Shown: positions 7,431-16,806, numbered from the stretch's first letter. The stretch is DNA of 64,000 nucleotides from Paraburkholderia silvatlantica (GCF_003096715.1 NZ_QEOL01000007.1:124001-188000); one strand, 5' to 3'. Notes: generated from the letters alone by a model not told the origin. Numbers and translations are program-made.

Positions 7431-7448
7431 CTAGTTGAGGAAAACAGC

Positions 7449-7525
7449 GGTGGCTGTAGCTCAGTTGGTAGAGTCCAGGATTGTGATTCCTGTTGTCGTG
7501 GGTTCGAGTCCCATCAGCCACCCCA
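7449..7525 (+). tRNA. tRNA-His (anticodon GTG)
   Basis: Cloverleaf is complete: acceptor GTGGCTG (7450-7456) pairs with CAGCCAC (7515-7521); the extra 5' G at 7449 pairs with discriminator C7522, the hallmark of tRNA-His. Anticodon arm CAGGA-TTGTGAT-TCCTG with GTG at 7483-7485; GGTTCGAGTCC T-arm; encoded CCA at 7523-7525. Confidence 0.97.
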
Positions 7526-7549
7526 AAGAATTCAGCAGTGAACAAACGA

Positions 7550-7574
7550 GCCCGCACTGGTTGCGGGCTTTTTT
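7550..7574 (+). terminator. Rho-independent terminator of tRNA-His
   Basis: GCCCGCA (7550-7556) and TGCGGGC (7562-7568) with a five-base loop, followed by six Ts. Confidence 0.9.
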
Positions 7575-7607
7575 GCGTCTGTGTGCGAGAGACACCCGGG
7601 AACGCCC

Positions 7608-8534
7608 TTGAGCTTCGAGGAATACTACAGGCGGCTGCAACTGCCGGAGACTGCGTCGCCGGCAGAGATCAAGCGCGCCTACCGTCAACTGCGCGCGGAG
7701 TACCACCCCGACCGCAACAAGGGTCGCGAGGCGGCAGTCGAGCCCGTGTTCAAGCTCATTCAGGAAGCCTTCGAGATTCTGAGCGGCCGGCGCGTTGCGC
7801 CAACGGCCAGGACAACCGGCGCCGCGGCTCCGGCCAGCAAGACGCGCAACGGCGAAGCTCCACCGCGCCAGCGCCGCGAGGGCCCGCCCATGCGCGGCGC
7901 CAACTGCCTCGTCGAGCTATTCGTGCCGCTCGAAGTCGCGATCAATGGCGGCGGCATCCAGGCCCACTACCCTGTCAAAGGTCCGTGTCCCGCGTGCGAA
8001 CAGGAAGATCGCGGCGCGCTCTGTGAACAGTGTCACGGAACCGGCGTGAAAACGTGGCGCAAGTCGGAAGTCGTCGAGATTCCGCGCGGGGCATGGGACG
8101 GTCAGCGTCTCGTGGTGGCCGGCGGCGGCCATCCCGGCGTGGGCGGGGGCCCGCCGGGAGACGCGACTTTCTCCGTCTCCATCGTTTGCGGCCCGGGCTT
8201 CACGCGCAACGGGCTCGATCTCGCCTGCGAGCTTCCCATCGAGTGCGTGACGGCCATATTGGGCGGCGGCGTTCAGGCAAAGGTCCTTGGCCGCACCTTC
8301 GAAGTGAAAATTCCGGCGAACGCGAATGCGCGCACGCCAATCCGTCTGCCGGGTGCTGGGCTTGCGGACCGCAACGGCGTGCGCGGCAACCTCACGCTGC
8401 AGCTGGTGCTCACCATGCCGGCCGCCGCCGCACATTTGACCGGCGCGGAGCGCCAGCAGCTCCGCGACCTGTTCGCCGATGCAGAGCGCCGGGCAAGTCA
8501 GTCGCCCGGCGCGGGCTCACAGGGCAAACGTTAG
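7608..8534 (+). CDS. DnaJ-like co-chaperone with a reduced zinc finger
   Basis: 308 aa from TTG at 7608 (GGGAA five bases upstream); the GTG at 7581 lies in the tRNA terminator region and lacks a ribosome site. J domain at res. 2-60 with HPD at 33-35, needed to stimulate DnaK ATPase. A basic low-complexity linker (60-95) replaces the Gly/Phe region. Then a peptide-binding beta domain interrupted by only two Cys pairs, CPAC (127-130) and CEQC (139-142, continuing HGTG), where canonical DnaJ has four CxxCxGxG repeats. C-terminal domains I/II follow (RNGLDLACELPI, IPANANARTPIRLPGAGL). Probably an accessory Hsp40 rather than the main DnaJ. 3' end overlaps the opposing gene by four bases. Confidence 0.88.
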   Translation: MSFEEYYRRLQLPETASPAEIKRAYRQLRAEYHPDRNKGREAAVEPVFKLIQEAFEILSGRRVAPTARTTGAAAPASKTRNGEAPPRQRREGPPMRGANCLVELFVPLEVAINGGGIQAHYPVKGPCPACEQEDRGALCEQCHGTGVKTWRKSEVVEIPRGAWDGQRLVVAGGGHPGVGGGPPGDATFSVSIVCGPGFTRNGLDLACELPIECVTAILGGGVQAKVLGRTFEVKIPANANARTPIRLPGAGLADRNGVRGNLTLQLVLTMPAAAAHLTGAERQQLRDLFADAERRASQSPGAGSQGKR

Positions 8535-8779
8535 CGTGCCTGCGCGGCGCGCGCATCGATCCACGCGCGCGCGGCTTCGAAACCCGCCTGCGCCGCCGCG
8601 TGCTCGGTGGACCAGAGGCGCGTGATATGCACGAGTTGCCAGTCCTCCACGACCGTTTCGCCCTTCAGCACACGATAGTGCGCCTTCACGCCCGTGAGCA
8701 CCTGCTCGACCGCGACTTCGATATCGTAGTCCTTGTAGCGCTCCTGGTAGTCGCCCATGTCGATACCCTTCGGCTCCAT
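8531..8779 (-). CDS. Conserved-looking 82-aa hypothetical protein
   Basis: 82 residues, acidic/aromatic N-terminus (DYQERYKDYDIEVAVEQV), a central beta-rich stretch (GVKAHYRVLKGETVVEDW) and an Ala-rich C-terminal helix. The ATG at 8779 has GGAGAGG upstream. No signal peptide, membrane segment or Cys. I have seen similar small proteins in Burkholderiaceae but know no function. Converges with the DnaJ-like gene, sharing four bases. Confidence 0.7.
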   Translation of the reverse strand: MEPKGIDMGDYQERYKDYDIEVAVEQVLTGVKAHYRVLKGETVVEDWQLVHITRLWSTEHAAAQAGFEAARAWIDARAAQAR

Positions 8780-8865
8780 GCTCGCCTCTCCGCCTTTCGC
8801 TGACGGTTCATGCTAGCACTTGCGCGCGCCGCGACTCGCGGGCGGCACCGACGCCTGGGCGCGCT

Positions 8866-9081
8866 TCACAGTCGCGCGATCGACACCTCCGTCGACTTCA
8901 CCAGCGCGACCACTTCCGAGCCCACCTTCAACTCCAGTTCGTCGATCGAGCGCGTGGTGATGACCGACGTGACGATGCCGAATGCCGTGTCGACATCGAC
9001 TTCCGAAACGACGGGCCCGCGAATGATTTCCTTGATCTTGCCGCGAAACTGGTTGCGCACGTTGATAGCGGTAATGCTCAT
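8866..9081 (-). CDS. Molbindin (Mop/TOBE domain) molybdate-binding protein
   Basis: 71 aa single Mop domain: SITAINVRNQFRGKI start, central EVDVDTAFGIVTSVIT, and the typical LKVGSEVVALVKSTEVSIARL ending. Family members bind molybdate/tungstate oxyanions in the cytoplasm as oligomers. ATG at 9081 with GGAGCC upstream. It is the last gene of the ssuDCB cluster, 48 bases after ssuB; this pairing is common in Burkholderia and suggests an oxyanion link to sulfonate uptake, the nature of which is unknown. Confidence 0.9.
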   Translation of the reverse strand: MSITAINVRNQFRGKIKEIIRGPVVSEVDVDTAFGIVTSVITTRSIDELELKVGSEVVALVKSTEVSIARL

Positions 9082-9129
9082 AGATTCGGCTCCGTGTGTT
9101 CGAATATAAACAAGAGGATTCCTGTGAAT

Positions 9130-10008
9130 TCAGGCCACCGCGCCCGATGGCCGCCCGTCGGCCTGCTCTGGGCCGTGGCCAAGCACGCGCTGCAGCACGG
9201 CCTCCTCGAGCGCGGCAAAGCGTGCGTCGACGCGTGCACGCGGGCGCTCGAGCGGCACGTGCTGATCGAGCGCGATGCGCCCCGCCTCGACGAGCAAGAT
9301 TCGGTCGCCCAGTGCGACGGCTTCGTGCACGTCGTGTGTCACCAGCAGCGCAGTGAAGCGATGCTCGCGCCACAGGCGTTCGATCAGCGCATGCATCTCG
9401 AGGCGCGTCAGCGCGTCGAGCGCGCCGAGCGGCTCGTCGAGCAGCAACAGGCTCGGGCGATGCACGAGCGCGCGGGCAAGCGCTACGCGCTGGCGCTGGC
9501 CGCCTGAGAGACGCGCGGGCCACTCGTCGGCGCGCGCAAGCAGGCCCACTTCGTCGAGCACCGCGCGGGCATCGTCGCGCGCGCCGCGCCCAAGTCCTAG
9601 CATCACGTTCTGCAAAACGGTCTTCCATGGCAAGAGGCGCGCGTCCTGAAACATGATGCGCGTATCGAGCGCCGATCCTTCTGCGCCGCGCCGCTCCACT
9701 GCGCCCTCGTCCGGCGTTTCGAGGCCGGCGATCAGGCGCAGCAACGTGGACTTGCCGCAACCGCTGCGCCCGACGATCGAGACAAAACTGCCGCGCTCGA
9801 TCGCAAGATCGAAGCCGGCGAGCACGGCGCGCTCGCCGTAGCGTTTGCCCACACCGCGCAGGGCAACGGCGGCGTCCACTTCGGGCGTATGCGTGCGCGG
9901 TACCGCGCCCTCGCGCGCCGCTTGCGTCCTGTCGTTCCGTTCGCGCGCACGCACGCGCCCGGCATCCCAACCCACGCCATGGTTCGGCGCCAGCTGACTC
10001 GCGCTCAT
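9130..10008 (-). CDS. ssuB: Aliphatic sulfonate ABC transporter ATP-binding protein
   Basis: 292 aa from the ATG at 10008 (GGAGAA upstream), which forms an ATGA overlap with ssuC; the longer open frame upstream only runs through ssuC. Walker [11 protein letters not shown]-loop, signature [12 protein letters not shown], Walker B LLLLDEP and the switch His (LVTHDVHEA) are all present. Powers uptake of alkanesulfonates with SsuC when sulfate is scarce. An unusually long polar N-terminus of about 50 residues precedes the ATPase core, as in other Burkholderia SsuB proteins. Confidence 0.93.
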   Translation of the reverse strand: MSASQLAPNHGVGWDAGRVRARERNDRTQAAREGAVPRTHTPEVDAAVALRGVGKRYGERAVLAGFDLAIERGSFVSIVGRSGCGKSTLLRLIAGLETPDEGAVERRGAEGSALDTRIMFQDARLLPWKTVLQNVMLGLGRGARDDARAVLDEVGLLARADEWPARLSGGQRQRVALARALVHRPSLLLLDEPLGALDALTRLEMHALIERLWREHRFTALLVTHDVHEAVALGDRILLVEAGRIALDQHVPLERPRARVDARFAALEEAVLQRVLGHGPEQADGRPSGAVA

Positions 10009-10865
10009 GCTTCGTTCTCCTGTTGGTAAGCGGGATGCCAGCGCAGCGCCATACGCTCGAGCGACTTCGCAAGCCAGTCGGCGAGCTTGCCGAGCGCCGC
10101 ATAAAGCAGGATGCCGACCACCACCACATCGGTTTGCAGGAATTCGCGCGCGTTCATCGTCATGTAGCCGATTCCCGACTGCGCGGAGATCGTCTCGGCG
10201 ACGATCAGCGTCACCCACATCAGGCCGAGCGCAAAGCGCACGCCGACGAGAATCGAAGGCAACGCCCCCGGCAATATCACCTCGCGATAGAGCGCGAAAC
10301 CCTTGAGCCCATAGCTGCGCGCCATTTCGACGAGATTGGCGTCCACCGACCGGATGCCGTGAAACGTATTCACGTACACGGGAAAAAACACGCCCAGCGC
10401 CACGAGAAAGACTTTCGCCTCCTCGCCGATGCCGAACCAGAGAATCACGAGCGGAATCATGGCGAGTGCGGGAATATTGCGGACCATCTGCACGGTCGAA
10501 TCGAGCGCGGTTTCAACGGGCTTGAAAAGCCCTGTAGCCAGCCCGAGCACGAGACCGATGCCGCCGCCGATCGCGAACCCCGAAAGCGCCCGCCACGTGC
10601 TCACGCGCACGTCCGCCCACATTTCGCCCGACTCGATCAACGACCAGGCCGCGCGCACCACGGCGAGCGGCTCGGGCAGCACGCGCGTCGAAAGCGCGCC
10701 GCTGCGTGCGGCGAGCTCCCAGATCGCCAGCACCGCCAGCGGCACGAGCCAGGGGGCGAGCCGCCGCCGGCTCGCCCGTACGAATGCCCGCGCGGCGCGA
10801 AGCGTGCCGCCTCCTCGCCTCGCGCGATTGCGCGCGGGTGCGGCCGTGACTGCCGATTGCGTCAT
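10005..10865 (-). CDS. ssuC: Aliphatic sulfonate ABC transporter permease
   Basis: 286 aa inner-membrane protein of the BPD_transp_1 family with about six membrane helices; start at ATG 10865, eight bases after GGAGG, rather than the GTG five codons upstream that lies before this site. The EAA loop is visible as [22 protein letters not shown], which contacts SsuB. Arg-rich cytoplasmic N-terminus of 35 residues. Four-base overlap with ssuB, 38 bases from ssuD; all are one transcript. Confidence 0.93.
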   Translation of the reverse strand: MTQSAVTAAPARNRARRGGGTLRAARAFVRASRRRLAPWLVPLAVLAIWELAARSGALSTRVLPEPLAVVRAAWSLIESGEMWADVRVSTWRALSGFAIGGGIGLVLGLATGLFKPVETALDSTVQMVRNIPALAMIPLVILWFGIGEEAKVFLVALGVFFPVYVNTFHGIRSVDANLVEMARSYGLKGFALYREVILPGALPSILVGVRFALGLMWVTLIVAETISAQSGIGYMTMNAREFLQTDVVVVGILLYAALGKLADWLAKSLERMALRWHPAYQQENEA

Positions 10866-10903
10866 CGTTGCGTCCTCCACGATTGCTGCCTGTCTCCAGC
10901 GCC

Positions 10904-12061
10904 TCAGCTCTGGCTCATTTTCGGCAGGTAGTGATTGCCGACCACTTCGCCGAACGGTCCCGAAAGCGGGCCGCCCGCGCCCTTCGCCGCGCGCCCCGGC
11001 AGCAGCGGGAACACGAGTTCTGCAAACCGGTAGGATTCCTCGAGATGGGGATATCCGGACAGAATGAACGTCTCGATGCCGAGTTGCGCATATTCTTTCA
11101 TGAGCGCGGCCACCTGCTCAGGATTGCCGACGAGCGCCGTGCCCGCGCCGCCGCGCACGAGCCCAACGCCCGCCCACAGGTGCGGATACACTTCGAGATC
11201 CTTGCGCGTGCCGCGCTTGCCGCCGTGCAGCGCGGCCATGCGGCGCTGGCCTTCCGAATCCATCTTTGCGAACGCAGCCTGGGCGCGCGCAACCGTTTCG
11301 TCGTCGAGGTGGCTGATGAGCTTGTCGGCGGCGGCCCACGCTTCGTCCTCGGTCTCGCGTACGATCACGTGCAGGCGAATGCCGAAGCGGATCGTGCGTC
11401 CGTGCCCGGCGGCGCGCGCGCGAATGTCGGCGATCTTGCGCGCGACAGCCTCGGGCGGCTCGCCCCACGTCAGATAGGTGTCGATGTGCTCGCCTGCCAT
11501 GGCGTGCGCGGCCGGCGACGAGCCGCCGAACCACAACGGCGGATGCGGGTGCTGCACGGGCGGATACAGCACCTTGCCGCCCACTGAGCGCAGATGGCGC
11601 CCCTCGAAGTCGATCGCCTCGTTCGCGTGCGATGCCGTGAGCAGCTTGCGCCAGATATGCAGGAATTCGTCGGTGATTTCGTAGCGCGTGTCGTGATCGA
11701 CGAAGAGGCCATCGCCCTCCAGCTCGGCCGTATCGCCGCCCGTCACGACGTTGATGAGCAGACGGCCATTGGAGAGCCGGTCGAACGTAGCAGCCATGCG
11801 CGCGGAAAGCGCCGGCGACGAGAGGCCCGGGCGGATCGCCACGAGAAACTTGAGACGCCGCGTTGCGGCGATGAGGCTCGACGCCACGACCCACGCATCC
11901 TCGCACGAGCGGCCCGTGGGCAGCAGGACGCCTTCGTAGCCGAGCGTATCGGCAGCGGCGGCGATCTGCTGGAAATACGCGAGATCGGCCGCCCGCGCCC
12001 CTTGGGTCGTGCCCAGATAGCGGCTGTCGCCGTGGGTCGGGATGAACCAGAACACATTCAT
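10904..12061 (-). CDS. ssuD: FMNH2-dependent alkanesulfonate monooxygenase
   Basis: 385 aa, TIM-barrel bacterial luciferase-like enzyme that cleaves alkanesulfonates to aldehyde and sulfite using FMNH2 and O2. Start [18 protein letters not shown] is the family N-terminus, ATG at 12061 with GGAG upstream; the open frame extends further but without homology. Other family stretches: [37 protein letters not shown]. The flavin reductase (ssuE) and the substrate-binding protein (ssuA) are not in the window, so this operon begins directly with ssuD. Confidence 0.95.
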   Translation of the reverse strand: MNVFWFIPTHGDSRYLGTTQGARAADLAYFQQIAAAADTLGYEGVLLPTGRSCEDAWVVASSLIAATRRLKFLVAIRPGLSSPALSARMAATFDRLSNGRLLINVVTGGDTAELEGDGLFVDHDTRYEITDEFLHIWRKLLTASHANEAIDFEGRHLRSVGGKVLYPPVQHPHPPLWFGGSSPAAHAMAGEHIDTYLTWGEPPEAVARKIADIRARAAGHGRTIRFGIRLHVIVRETEDEAWAAADKLISHLDDETVARAQAAFAKMDSEGQRRMAALHGGKRGTRKDLEVYPHLWAGVGLVRGGAGTALVGNPEQVAALMKEYAQLGIETFILSGYPHLEESYRFAELVFPLLPGRAAKGAGGPLSGPFGEVVGNHYLPKMSQS

Positions 12062-12473
12062 GCGTTGCTCCTGCCTGTAATTTCCAGATACGAATCCGAT
12101 GACTGCCGGCCAGCGAACGCGCACGGGTACGCCGCGCAAACGAACGCGCCGCTCGTGGCTCGATTGAAAGGATTCGACAGCGGACGGGATGCGCCGGCGC
12201 GTTCCCCGTGCGCCTCGCGAGCGCGCCCGGCGACGGCGGCGCCGTCTTCATGGGGAACCAGTCTAGGGACCGCTCGCACCCTTTAGAACGATTTTTTTGA
12301 GCTTAGGTTTTCCACTTTCGTGCTTTGCCCGACGCTTTAGCATACGGTGCGCCTCGCGCGCACCGCGCGCCGATATAATGTCGCACGCACCCACAAAAAC
12401 ACCGGCATGCCGCGCGCGCACCGCTCCATGAGGCGCATTGCGCAGTGAAGCCAAGAAGCTCTCGCAAGATTCC
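12062..12473. other. Divergent intergenic region ssuD / membrane protein
   Basis: 412 bases without a credible gene. It must hold the ssuD promoter on the minus strand and that of the following membrane protein on the plus strand. A T-rich tract lies at about 12291-12299. No remnant of ssuA was found by eye. Confidence 0.5.
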
Positions 12474-12899
12474 ATGCAAAAACTGATTCTGCCGTTCGTA
12501 TCCGGCTTTCTGGCGTCGCTCTTCTTTCGCGAGGCGACGCTCGCGCTCCTGCATGCCGCGCAGGTCATCGACGCGGCCGGATTTTCGACGGAGCCGTTCC
12601 AGCCGTTCGGGCTGCCCGAGTTCCTCGTGAATGCGATCTGGAGCGCCATCTGGGCCGTGCTGATGGCGTGGCTGCTGCGCGTGTCGCCATCGCGTCCTGC
12701 ACCGTGGGTTCAGGCCTTCGTGTTCGGCGGCATCGTGCTCACCGCGGCGATGGTGTTCGTCGTCGATCCGCTGCGCGGCATCTGGCCGACCGGCAACATG
12801 CTGCCGCGGCTTGCGACGGGCTTCGCTTCGAATGCGATGTGGGGCTGGGGCGCGCTGGTTTTCATGCGCGCGTTCATGAGCGAAACCGTCGAAGACTGA
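12474..12899 (+). CDS. 141-aa inner-membrane protein of unknown function
   Basis: ATG at 12474 chosen because the first hydrophobic segment starts there (MQKLILPFVSGFLASLFF). Four predicted membrane segments: about res. 3-18, 46-64, 75-96 and 115-135, joined by short loops; FREATLALLHAAQ follows the first. No catalytic residues or family recognised, although a similar four-helix protein is common in Burkholderiaceae. Separate transcription unit, divergent from ssuD and convergent with the downstream hydrolase. Confidence 0.72.
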   Translation: MQKLILPFVSGFLASLFFREATLALLHAAQVIDAAGFSTEPFQPFGLPEFLVNAIWSAIWAVLMAWLLRVSPSRPAPWVQAFVFGGIVLTAAMVFVVDPLRGIWPTGNMLPRLATGFASNAMWGWGALVFMRAFMSETVED

Positions 12900-13004
12900 C
12901 CCCCGTCTGCGGGCCGTGCTCAATGCGCGGCCCGCTTTTTCCCGCGGCGCTTTTCCCCCACGCTTCTCCCGCCCTTGCCTCGTCCTTCGCTCGCGCCGGC
13001 CGGC

Positions 13005-14162
13005 TCAGCCGACGAGTTCGCGCAGCGGGTGCTCCATCAGGCTCCAGGGACTTTCGAACATCCGCTCGACGTCTTCGCGGCGCACGTCTTCGATATTGGC
13101 GAAGCGCCAGTGCGGATGATTGTCCTTGTCGATGATGCGCGCACGTATGCCCTCCATCACGTCGCCAATCGCGAAGCTCGAGCGCGTGAGGTCGAGGTCG
13201 CGGCGCAGGCAGTCGGCCATCGTGCCTTCCGCGCGCGACACCACCTCGAGCGACACCGCCATGGAAAGCGGCGAACGCTCGCGCAGAACGTCCACCGTCT
13301 GCGCGGCCCATTGCGCTTGCTCGCCTGCGCCCGCATGGCGGGCGGCTTCGAGCGAAGCCAGCATGGCCGGCACGTCTGCGAGCGAGAAATGCCGGTCGAT
13401 CCAGCCGCGCATCGTGGCCAGCAACGAACCTTCGGCGAGACGCTGCAACTCGGGCGCGGGCACGGCCGCCCGGCGGATGCGCGCGACCACTTCCGCGCCG
13501 CTCGCAAACGGCTCGCTCTCCAGCGCATCGAGGAGCGCCGGCCACGCGGACTCGTCGAGCGACGCATCGGCGAGGCCCGCATAGACTGCGCCGGCCTGAT
13601 CGAGCGTCCCGCCGGTCACCGCGAGATAGCGGCCGATCGCACCAGGGGTGCGCGCAAGGAACCAGCCCATGCCGACATCGGGAAAGAGGCCGATACGCGT
13701 CTCCGGCATCGCCATACGCGTGGTCGGACCCACGAGCCGCAGGCCTCCCGTGCGATGTGCGCCCTGCGAGATGCCCATGCCGCCGCCCATGACCACGCCG
13801 TTGAGCATCGCGATGTACGGCTTCGGATACGTGAAGATGGCATGGTTGAGGCGATATTCGTCGGCGAAGAACGTATCGAGCGCCGCCTGCTCGCCCGCGC
13901 GGTACGACTCGTACAGGAAGCGAATGTCGCCGCCGGCGCAGAACGCGCGCGCGTGGCGCGTACGCACGATCACGGCGAGCACGCGCGGGTCGTCGCGCCA
14001 GCGATCGAGCGCCGCGTGCATCGTGCGGACCATGGCGGTGGTGAGGGCATTGAGCGCCTGCGGGCGCTCGAGTTCGATATAGCCGATGCGGTTCGCGACG
14101 CGCGTCATCACATGCGAGTCGGCATTGGCTGCGGTCGGGCTTGCGTTGGCTTCGTGTGACAT
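13005..14162 (-). CDS. 3-hydroxyisobutyryl-CoA hydrolase-like enoyl-CoA hydratase family protein
   Basis: 385 aa crotonase-fold enzyme. Oxyanion-hole segments FCAGGDIRFLY and GVVMGGGMGIS, then MPETRIGLFPDVGMGWFL, the block that distinguishes 3-hydroxyisobutyryl-CoA hydrolases (valine catabolism) from ordinary hydratases; the Glu and Asp of this block correspond to catalytic positions. The C-terminal extension (SLMEHPLREL) also fits. Length matches the family (about 350-390). ATG at 14162; no clear ribosome site, and a TTG four codons upstream is an alternative. The TetR gene upstream by 72 bases may regulate it. Confidence 0.88.
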   Translation of the reverse strand: MSHEANASPTAANADSHVMTRVANRIGYIELERPQALNALTTAMVRTMHAALDRWRDDPRVLAVIVRTRHARAFCAGGDIRFLYESYRAGEQAALDTFFADEYRLNHAIFTYPKPYIAMLNGVVMGGGMGISQGAHRTGGLRLVGPTTRMAMPETRIGLFPDVGMGWFLARTPGAIGRYLAVTGGTLDQAGAVYAGLADASLDESAWPALLDALESEPFASGAEVVARIRRAAVPAPELQRLAEGSLLATMRGWIDRHFSLADVPAMLASLEAARHAGAGEQAQWAAQTVDVLRERSPLSMAVSLEVVSRAEGTMADCLRRDLDLTRSSFAIGDVMEGIRARIIDKDNHPHWRFANIEDVRREDVERMFESPWSLMEHPLRELVG

Positions 14163-14234
14163 GGCGATTGGCAAGACAGAACGATGAGCGGCGCCTGAAT
14201 CGGGCGTGGCGCCATCACGGACTTTCTGAGGCTA

Positions 14235-14948
14235 TCACGACGCCACACCGGGCGCTCGCACGGTCGGCAACGTCGCCGCGACTCTGCGTGCGCCGAACCA
14301 GGCATCGAGCGTGGCGTCGATCAACGGACCGGGCGCCGTGTGCTGAAAGCCGGCCCGCGCGCACGTGAGCATCACCACGCCGTGCAGCGTGGCCCAAAGC
14401 GACTGCGCAAGCAGAGAGCCGTCGACAGGCGCCCCGCTCGCGGGCGTCAGCGCGGACAGCGTGGCGGCGAAGAGCCGCGCGCCGCAGGCCGGCGCGGCGT
14501 CCGCTTCAGACGCGCCAGCCACATCGGCCAGCGCGCCGCGCCGACGGCGGGCGGCCGGTCCCTCGTGCTCCGGGCGCGCCTTGTGCGCCATGAAGATGAG
14601 TTCGTAGGTCTGAGGATGATCGCAACCGTACGCCACGTACGCGTGTGCGAGCGCATGAAGCCGCTCGCGCGCGTCGTCGATCAGCGCAAGCGGTTCGAGC
14701 TGCGCAGCGAGTTGCGCGTAACCTTCGCGGCCGAGCGCCTCGGCAATCTCGTCGCGGCCCGCGAAATAAAGATAGAGGGACGCAGGCGAATAACCGATCG
14801 CGTCGGCGATCTTGCGCATGGAGAGCGCGGCGAGGCCTTCGCGCATGACGATGCGGCGCGCGGCGTCGAGGATGCGCTCGCGCTGGCCGTGCGCGCGCGC
14901 GGCGTGCTTCGTGTGGAGTTCGCGGTCCTTGCGTTCGACAATGCCCAT
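14235..14948 (-). CDS. TetR/AcrR-family transcriptional regulator
   Basis: 237 aa. N-terminal HTH: RERILDAARRIVMREGLAAL with recognition segment IADAIGYSPASLYLYFAGRDE, typical TetR. The C-terminal ligand domain is Ala-rich and not informative; it contains a TetR_C-like YELIFMAH patch. Start taken at ATG 14948 (MGIVERKDREL); an earlier non-ATG start would add eight residues. Upstream of, and co-directional with, the CoA hydrolase gene, so local or autoregulation is plausible (inference). Confidence 0.88.
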   Translation of the reverse strand: MGIVERKDRELHTKHAARAHGQRERILDAARRIVMREGLAALSMRKIADAIGYSPASLYLYFAGRDEIAEALGREGYAQLAAQLEPLALIDDARERLHALAHAYVAYGCDHPQTYELIFMAHKARPEHEGPAARRRRGALADVAGASEADAAPACGARLFAATLSALTPASGAPVDGSLLAQSLWATLHGVVMLTCARAGFQHTAPGPLIDATLDAWFGARRVAATLPTVRAPGVAS

Positions 14949-15024
14949 GGCGACGCTAGCCAGTTGCGGCAACCGAAATTTCCCGTGACGCCCGAGCGGG
15001 GCGAGCCTTGCTACGCGTACAAGC

Positions 15025-15309
15025 TTACGAGTCGAGGCGTCCGGGCGGGAAGTGACCGCTCTTGAGCAGCACCGGCGTGCCGTTGCTGAGTTCGAGATGG
15101 GCGCGTGCCACGGCCTCGATGCGCGGGCGGCCGGCGTCGAACGCCTGCATCCACGCGTCGCGGTTCGCGGGCAGCGCGCCGAAATGGTCCTCGAGCGCCT
15201 CGACGGAAATCGCGCACGGCACGCGTGTGCCGTCGACGAGTGCGGGAAAGACCACGGTCAGATTGGCGTCGCGGTAGAGCGGCGCGTCGGCGGGAAAACG
15301 AATGATCAT
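15025..15309 (-). CDS. DUF1488-like small protein
   Basis: 94 aa, MIIRFPADAPLYRDANLTVVFPALVDGTRVPCAIS followed by an ALEDHFGA helix and a C-terminal PVLLKSGHF, matching what I know of the DUF1488 family (unknown function, proteobacterial). The ATG at 15309 matches the family N-terminus; a further upstream start would add 12 hydrophobic residues of doubtful reality. Single gene between the TetR gene and the SMR efflux gene. Confidence 0.75.
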   Translation of the reverse strand: MIIRFPADAPLYRDANLTVVFPALVDGTRVPCAISVEALEDHFGALPANRDAWMQAFDAGRPRIEAVARAHLELSNGTPVLLKSGHFPPGRLDS

Positions 15310-15464
15310 GTCCAGCCCCGTGGGAAAAATCAGCAAATAGCACACTGCCGCCGGAGGACGACCCGGCGCACGGCGCTAATCGGCCATGTTACGCGCGAGG
15401 CGCAATGTCCGGCGCGAACGTGGCCGATGGGGCGATGAGATCCGGCCGGTTCGGCCGCCCTCTT

Positions 15465-15812
15465 TCAATGCGCCTGCATCTTCGAGAACAGATTCAGCAC
15501 GACCACGCCGGCCACAATGAGCCCGAGCCCGAGCACGGCCGGCAGATCGGGCACCTGCCGGTAGAGCGCCATTGCCACGAGCGTGATGAGCACGATGCCC
15601 ACGCCCGACCACACCGCATAGACGATGCCCACCGGCAAACTGCGCAACGTGAGCGAGAGCCCGTAGAACGCAATGCCATACCCCACCACGACGATCGCCG
15701 ACGGCACGAGCCGCGTGAAGCCATCTGACGCGCGCAGCGCAGAAGTGGCGATGACTTCCGCGACGATCGCGATGACGAGCCAGGTCCAGGCCGAGAACGG
15801 AGGAAGGCGCAT
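15465..15812 (-). CDS. Small multidrug resistance (SMR/EmrE-type) efflux protein
   Basis: 115 aa with four membrane helices. The first helix contains AEVIATSAL with the membrane-embedded Glu equivalent to EmrE E14, followed by DGFTRLVPS, the conserved loop, and [11 protein letters not shown] in helix 3. Acts as a dual-topology or paired proton/cation antiporter. ATG at 15812 leaves four bases to the stop of the upstream UPF0303 gene, so both are cotranscribed. Confidence 0.92.
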   Translation of the reverse strand: MRLPPFSAWTWLVIAIVAEVIATSALRASDGFTRLVPSAIVVVGYGIAFYGLSLTLRSLPVGIVYAVWSGVGIVLITLVAMALYRQVPDLPAVLGLGLIVAGVVVLNLFSKMQAH

Positions 15813-15816
15813 CGTG

Positions 15817-16314
15817 TCAGACCTTCGCGAGCGCGAGCTTCGCGTAGTCGACATCGAGCTGCGCGCAGAGCGCTTCGACCACCAGTTCGTGATCGGCGCG
15901 CTGCGGCAGGCCCGAGACCGTGATCGAGCCGATCACGCCCGCCCCCGCCACCGCGAGCGGAAACGAACCGCCATGCGGCGCGAAATCGCTGATCGGCAGA
16001 CCGTGCTTGTCGGCAAGCGTCGTGCCGGTTTGCTGCATGCGCAAGCCGATCGCGTAGGAACTGCGCCGGAAGTGCTCGACCACGCGCGACTTGCGGCGCA
16101 CCCAGTCGGCGTTGTCGGGCGTGGCACCGTCCAGCGCGCAAAAGAAGAGCTGCTGGCCGAAGGTGCGCACATCGATGGCGACGGGCAGCGCGCGAGCGCG
16201 CGCGAGTTCATGCAGATACGAGCCGACCTGCCAGGCGCGATCGGCGTCGAAACGGGGAAACACCAGCGCGTGCTCCTGAGCGGCTATCGATTGCAGATCG
16301 AGGGAAATGTCCAT
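15817..16314 (-). CDS. UPF0303 / GlcG-HbpS-like (DUF336) protein
   Basis: 165 aa from ATG 16314. Family marks: [40 protein letters not shown], and [38 protein letters not shown], the Gly-rich block of the DUF336 fold. Members are annotated as heme-degrading domain or UPF0303 proteins; biochemical role uncertain. First gene of a two-gene unit with the SMR efflux gene. Confidence 0.88.
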   Translation of the reverse strand: MDISLDLQSIAAQEHALVFPRFDADRAWQVGSYLHELARARALPVAIDVRTFGQQLFFCALDGATPDNADWVRRKSRVVEHFRRSSYAIGLRMQQTGTTLADKHGLPISDFAPHGGSFPLAVAGAGVIGSITVSGLPQRADHELVVEALCAQLDVDYAKLALAKV

Positions 16315-16487
16315 GGAAGAGGCGAATGAAGCGCGGTGCGCTGTAGAAGGCAAAGGCGCAGCGTGGACGTTGCAACGAGCGTGCACGGCGCCGAACGAGC
16401 CCCGATTCTATCCTGACGATTCGGGAAACCAATGCGCGCGCCCTGCAAACATTTTGCAAACGCATGGAAAGGCGCACGTCATTGTTG

Positions 16488-16516
16488 TTGCAACGCGGCG
16501 CGAACCGTCGTATAAT
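16488..16516 (+). promoter_or_regulatory. Sigma-70 promoter of tRNA-fMet
   Basis: TTGCAA (16488-16493), 17-base spacer, TATAAT (16511-16516), ending 15 bases before the mature tRNA. Confidence 0.85.
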
Positions 16517-16531
16517 CTTTTCTTCGACGGA

Positions 16532-16608
<77 letters not shown>

Positions 16609-16619
16609 GCAGAATTCGA

Positions 16620-16653
16620 AAGGGTTACAGGTCATCGGCTTGTAACCCTTTTT
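16620..16653 (+). terminator. Rho-independent terminator of tRNA-fMet
   Basis: AAGGGTTACA (16620-16629) pairs with TGTAACCCTT (16641-16650), followed by Ts. Confidence 0.9.
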
Positions 16654-16674
16654 CCGTTTACGGTTCTAACGGCC

Positions 16675-16806
16675 TAACAGCGGGCATAACAGCGGGCATA
16701 ACAGCGGGCATAACAGCGGGCATAACAGCGGGCATAACAGCGGGCATAACAGCGGGCATAACAGCGGGCATAACGGCAGGCATAACGGCAGGCCTAACAG
16801 CGCGGT
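16675..16806. repeat. 12-bp minisatellite
   Basis: Eight perfect copies of TAACAGCGGGCA from 16675 to 16770, then two copies of TAACGGCAGGC[A/C] and a degenerate last unit; a partial unit precedes. It lies in non-coding sequence between the tRNA terminator and the NUDIX gene. The unit length is a multiple of three, so all frames stay open and produce artificial ORFs (ITAG or LLCP repeats). No spacer sequences, so not CRISPR. Confidence 0.97.

Noticed and set aside
12062..12473. Degraded ssuA
   Set aside because: No signal peptide or binding-protein motif in any frame; the sequence looks like ordinary intergenic DNA.
16675..16806. Possible CRISPR array
   Set aside because: Units are contiguous 12-mers with no spacers and no cas genes nearby.
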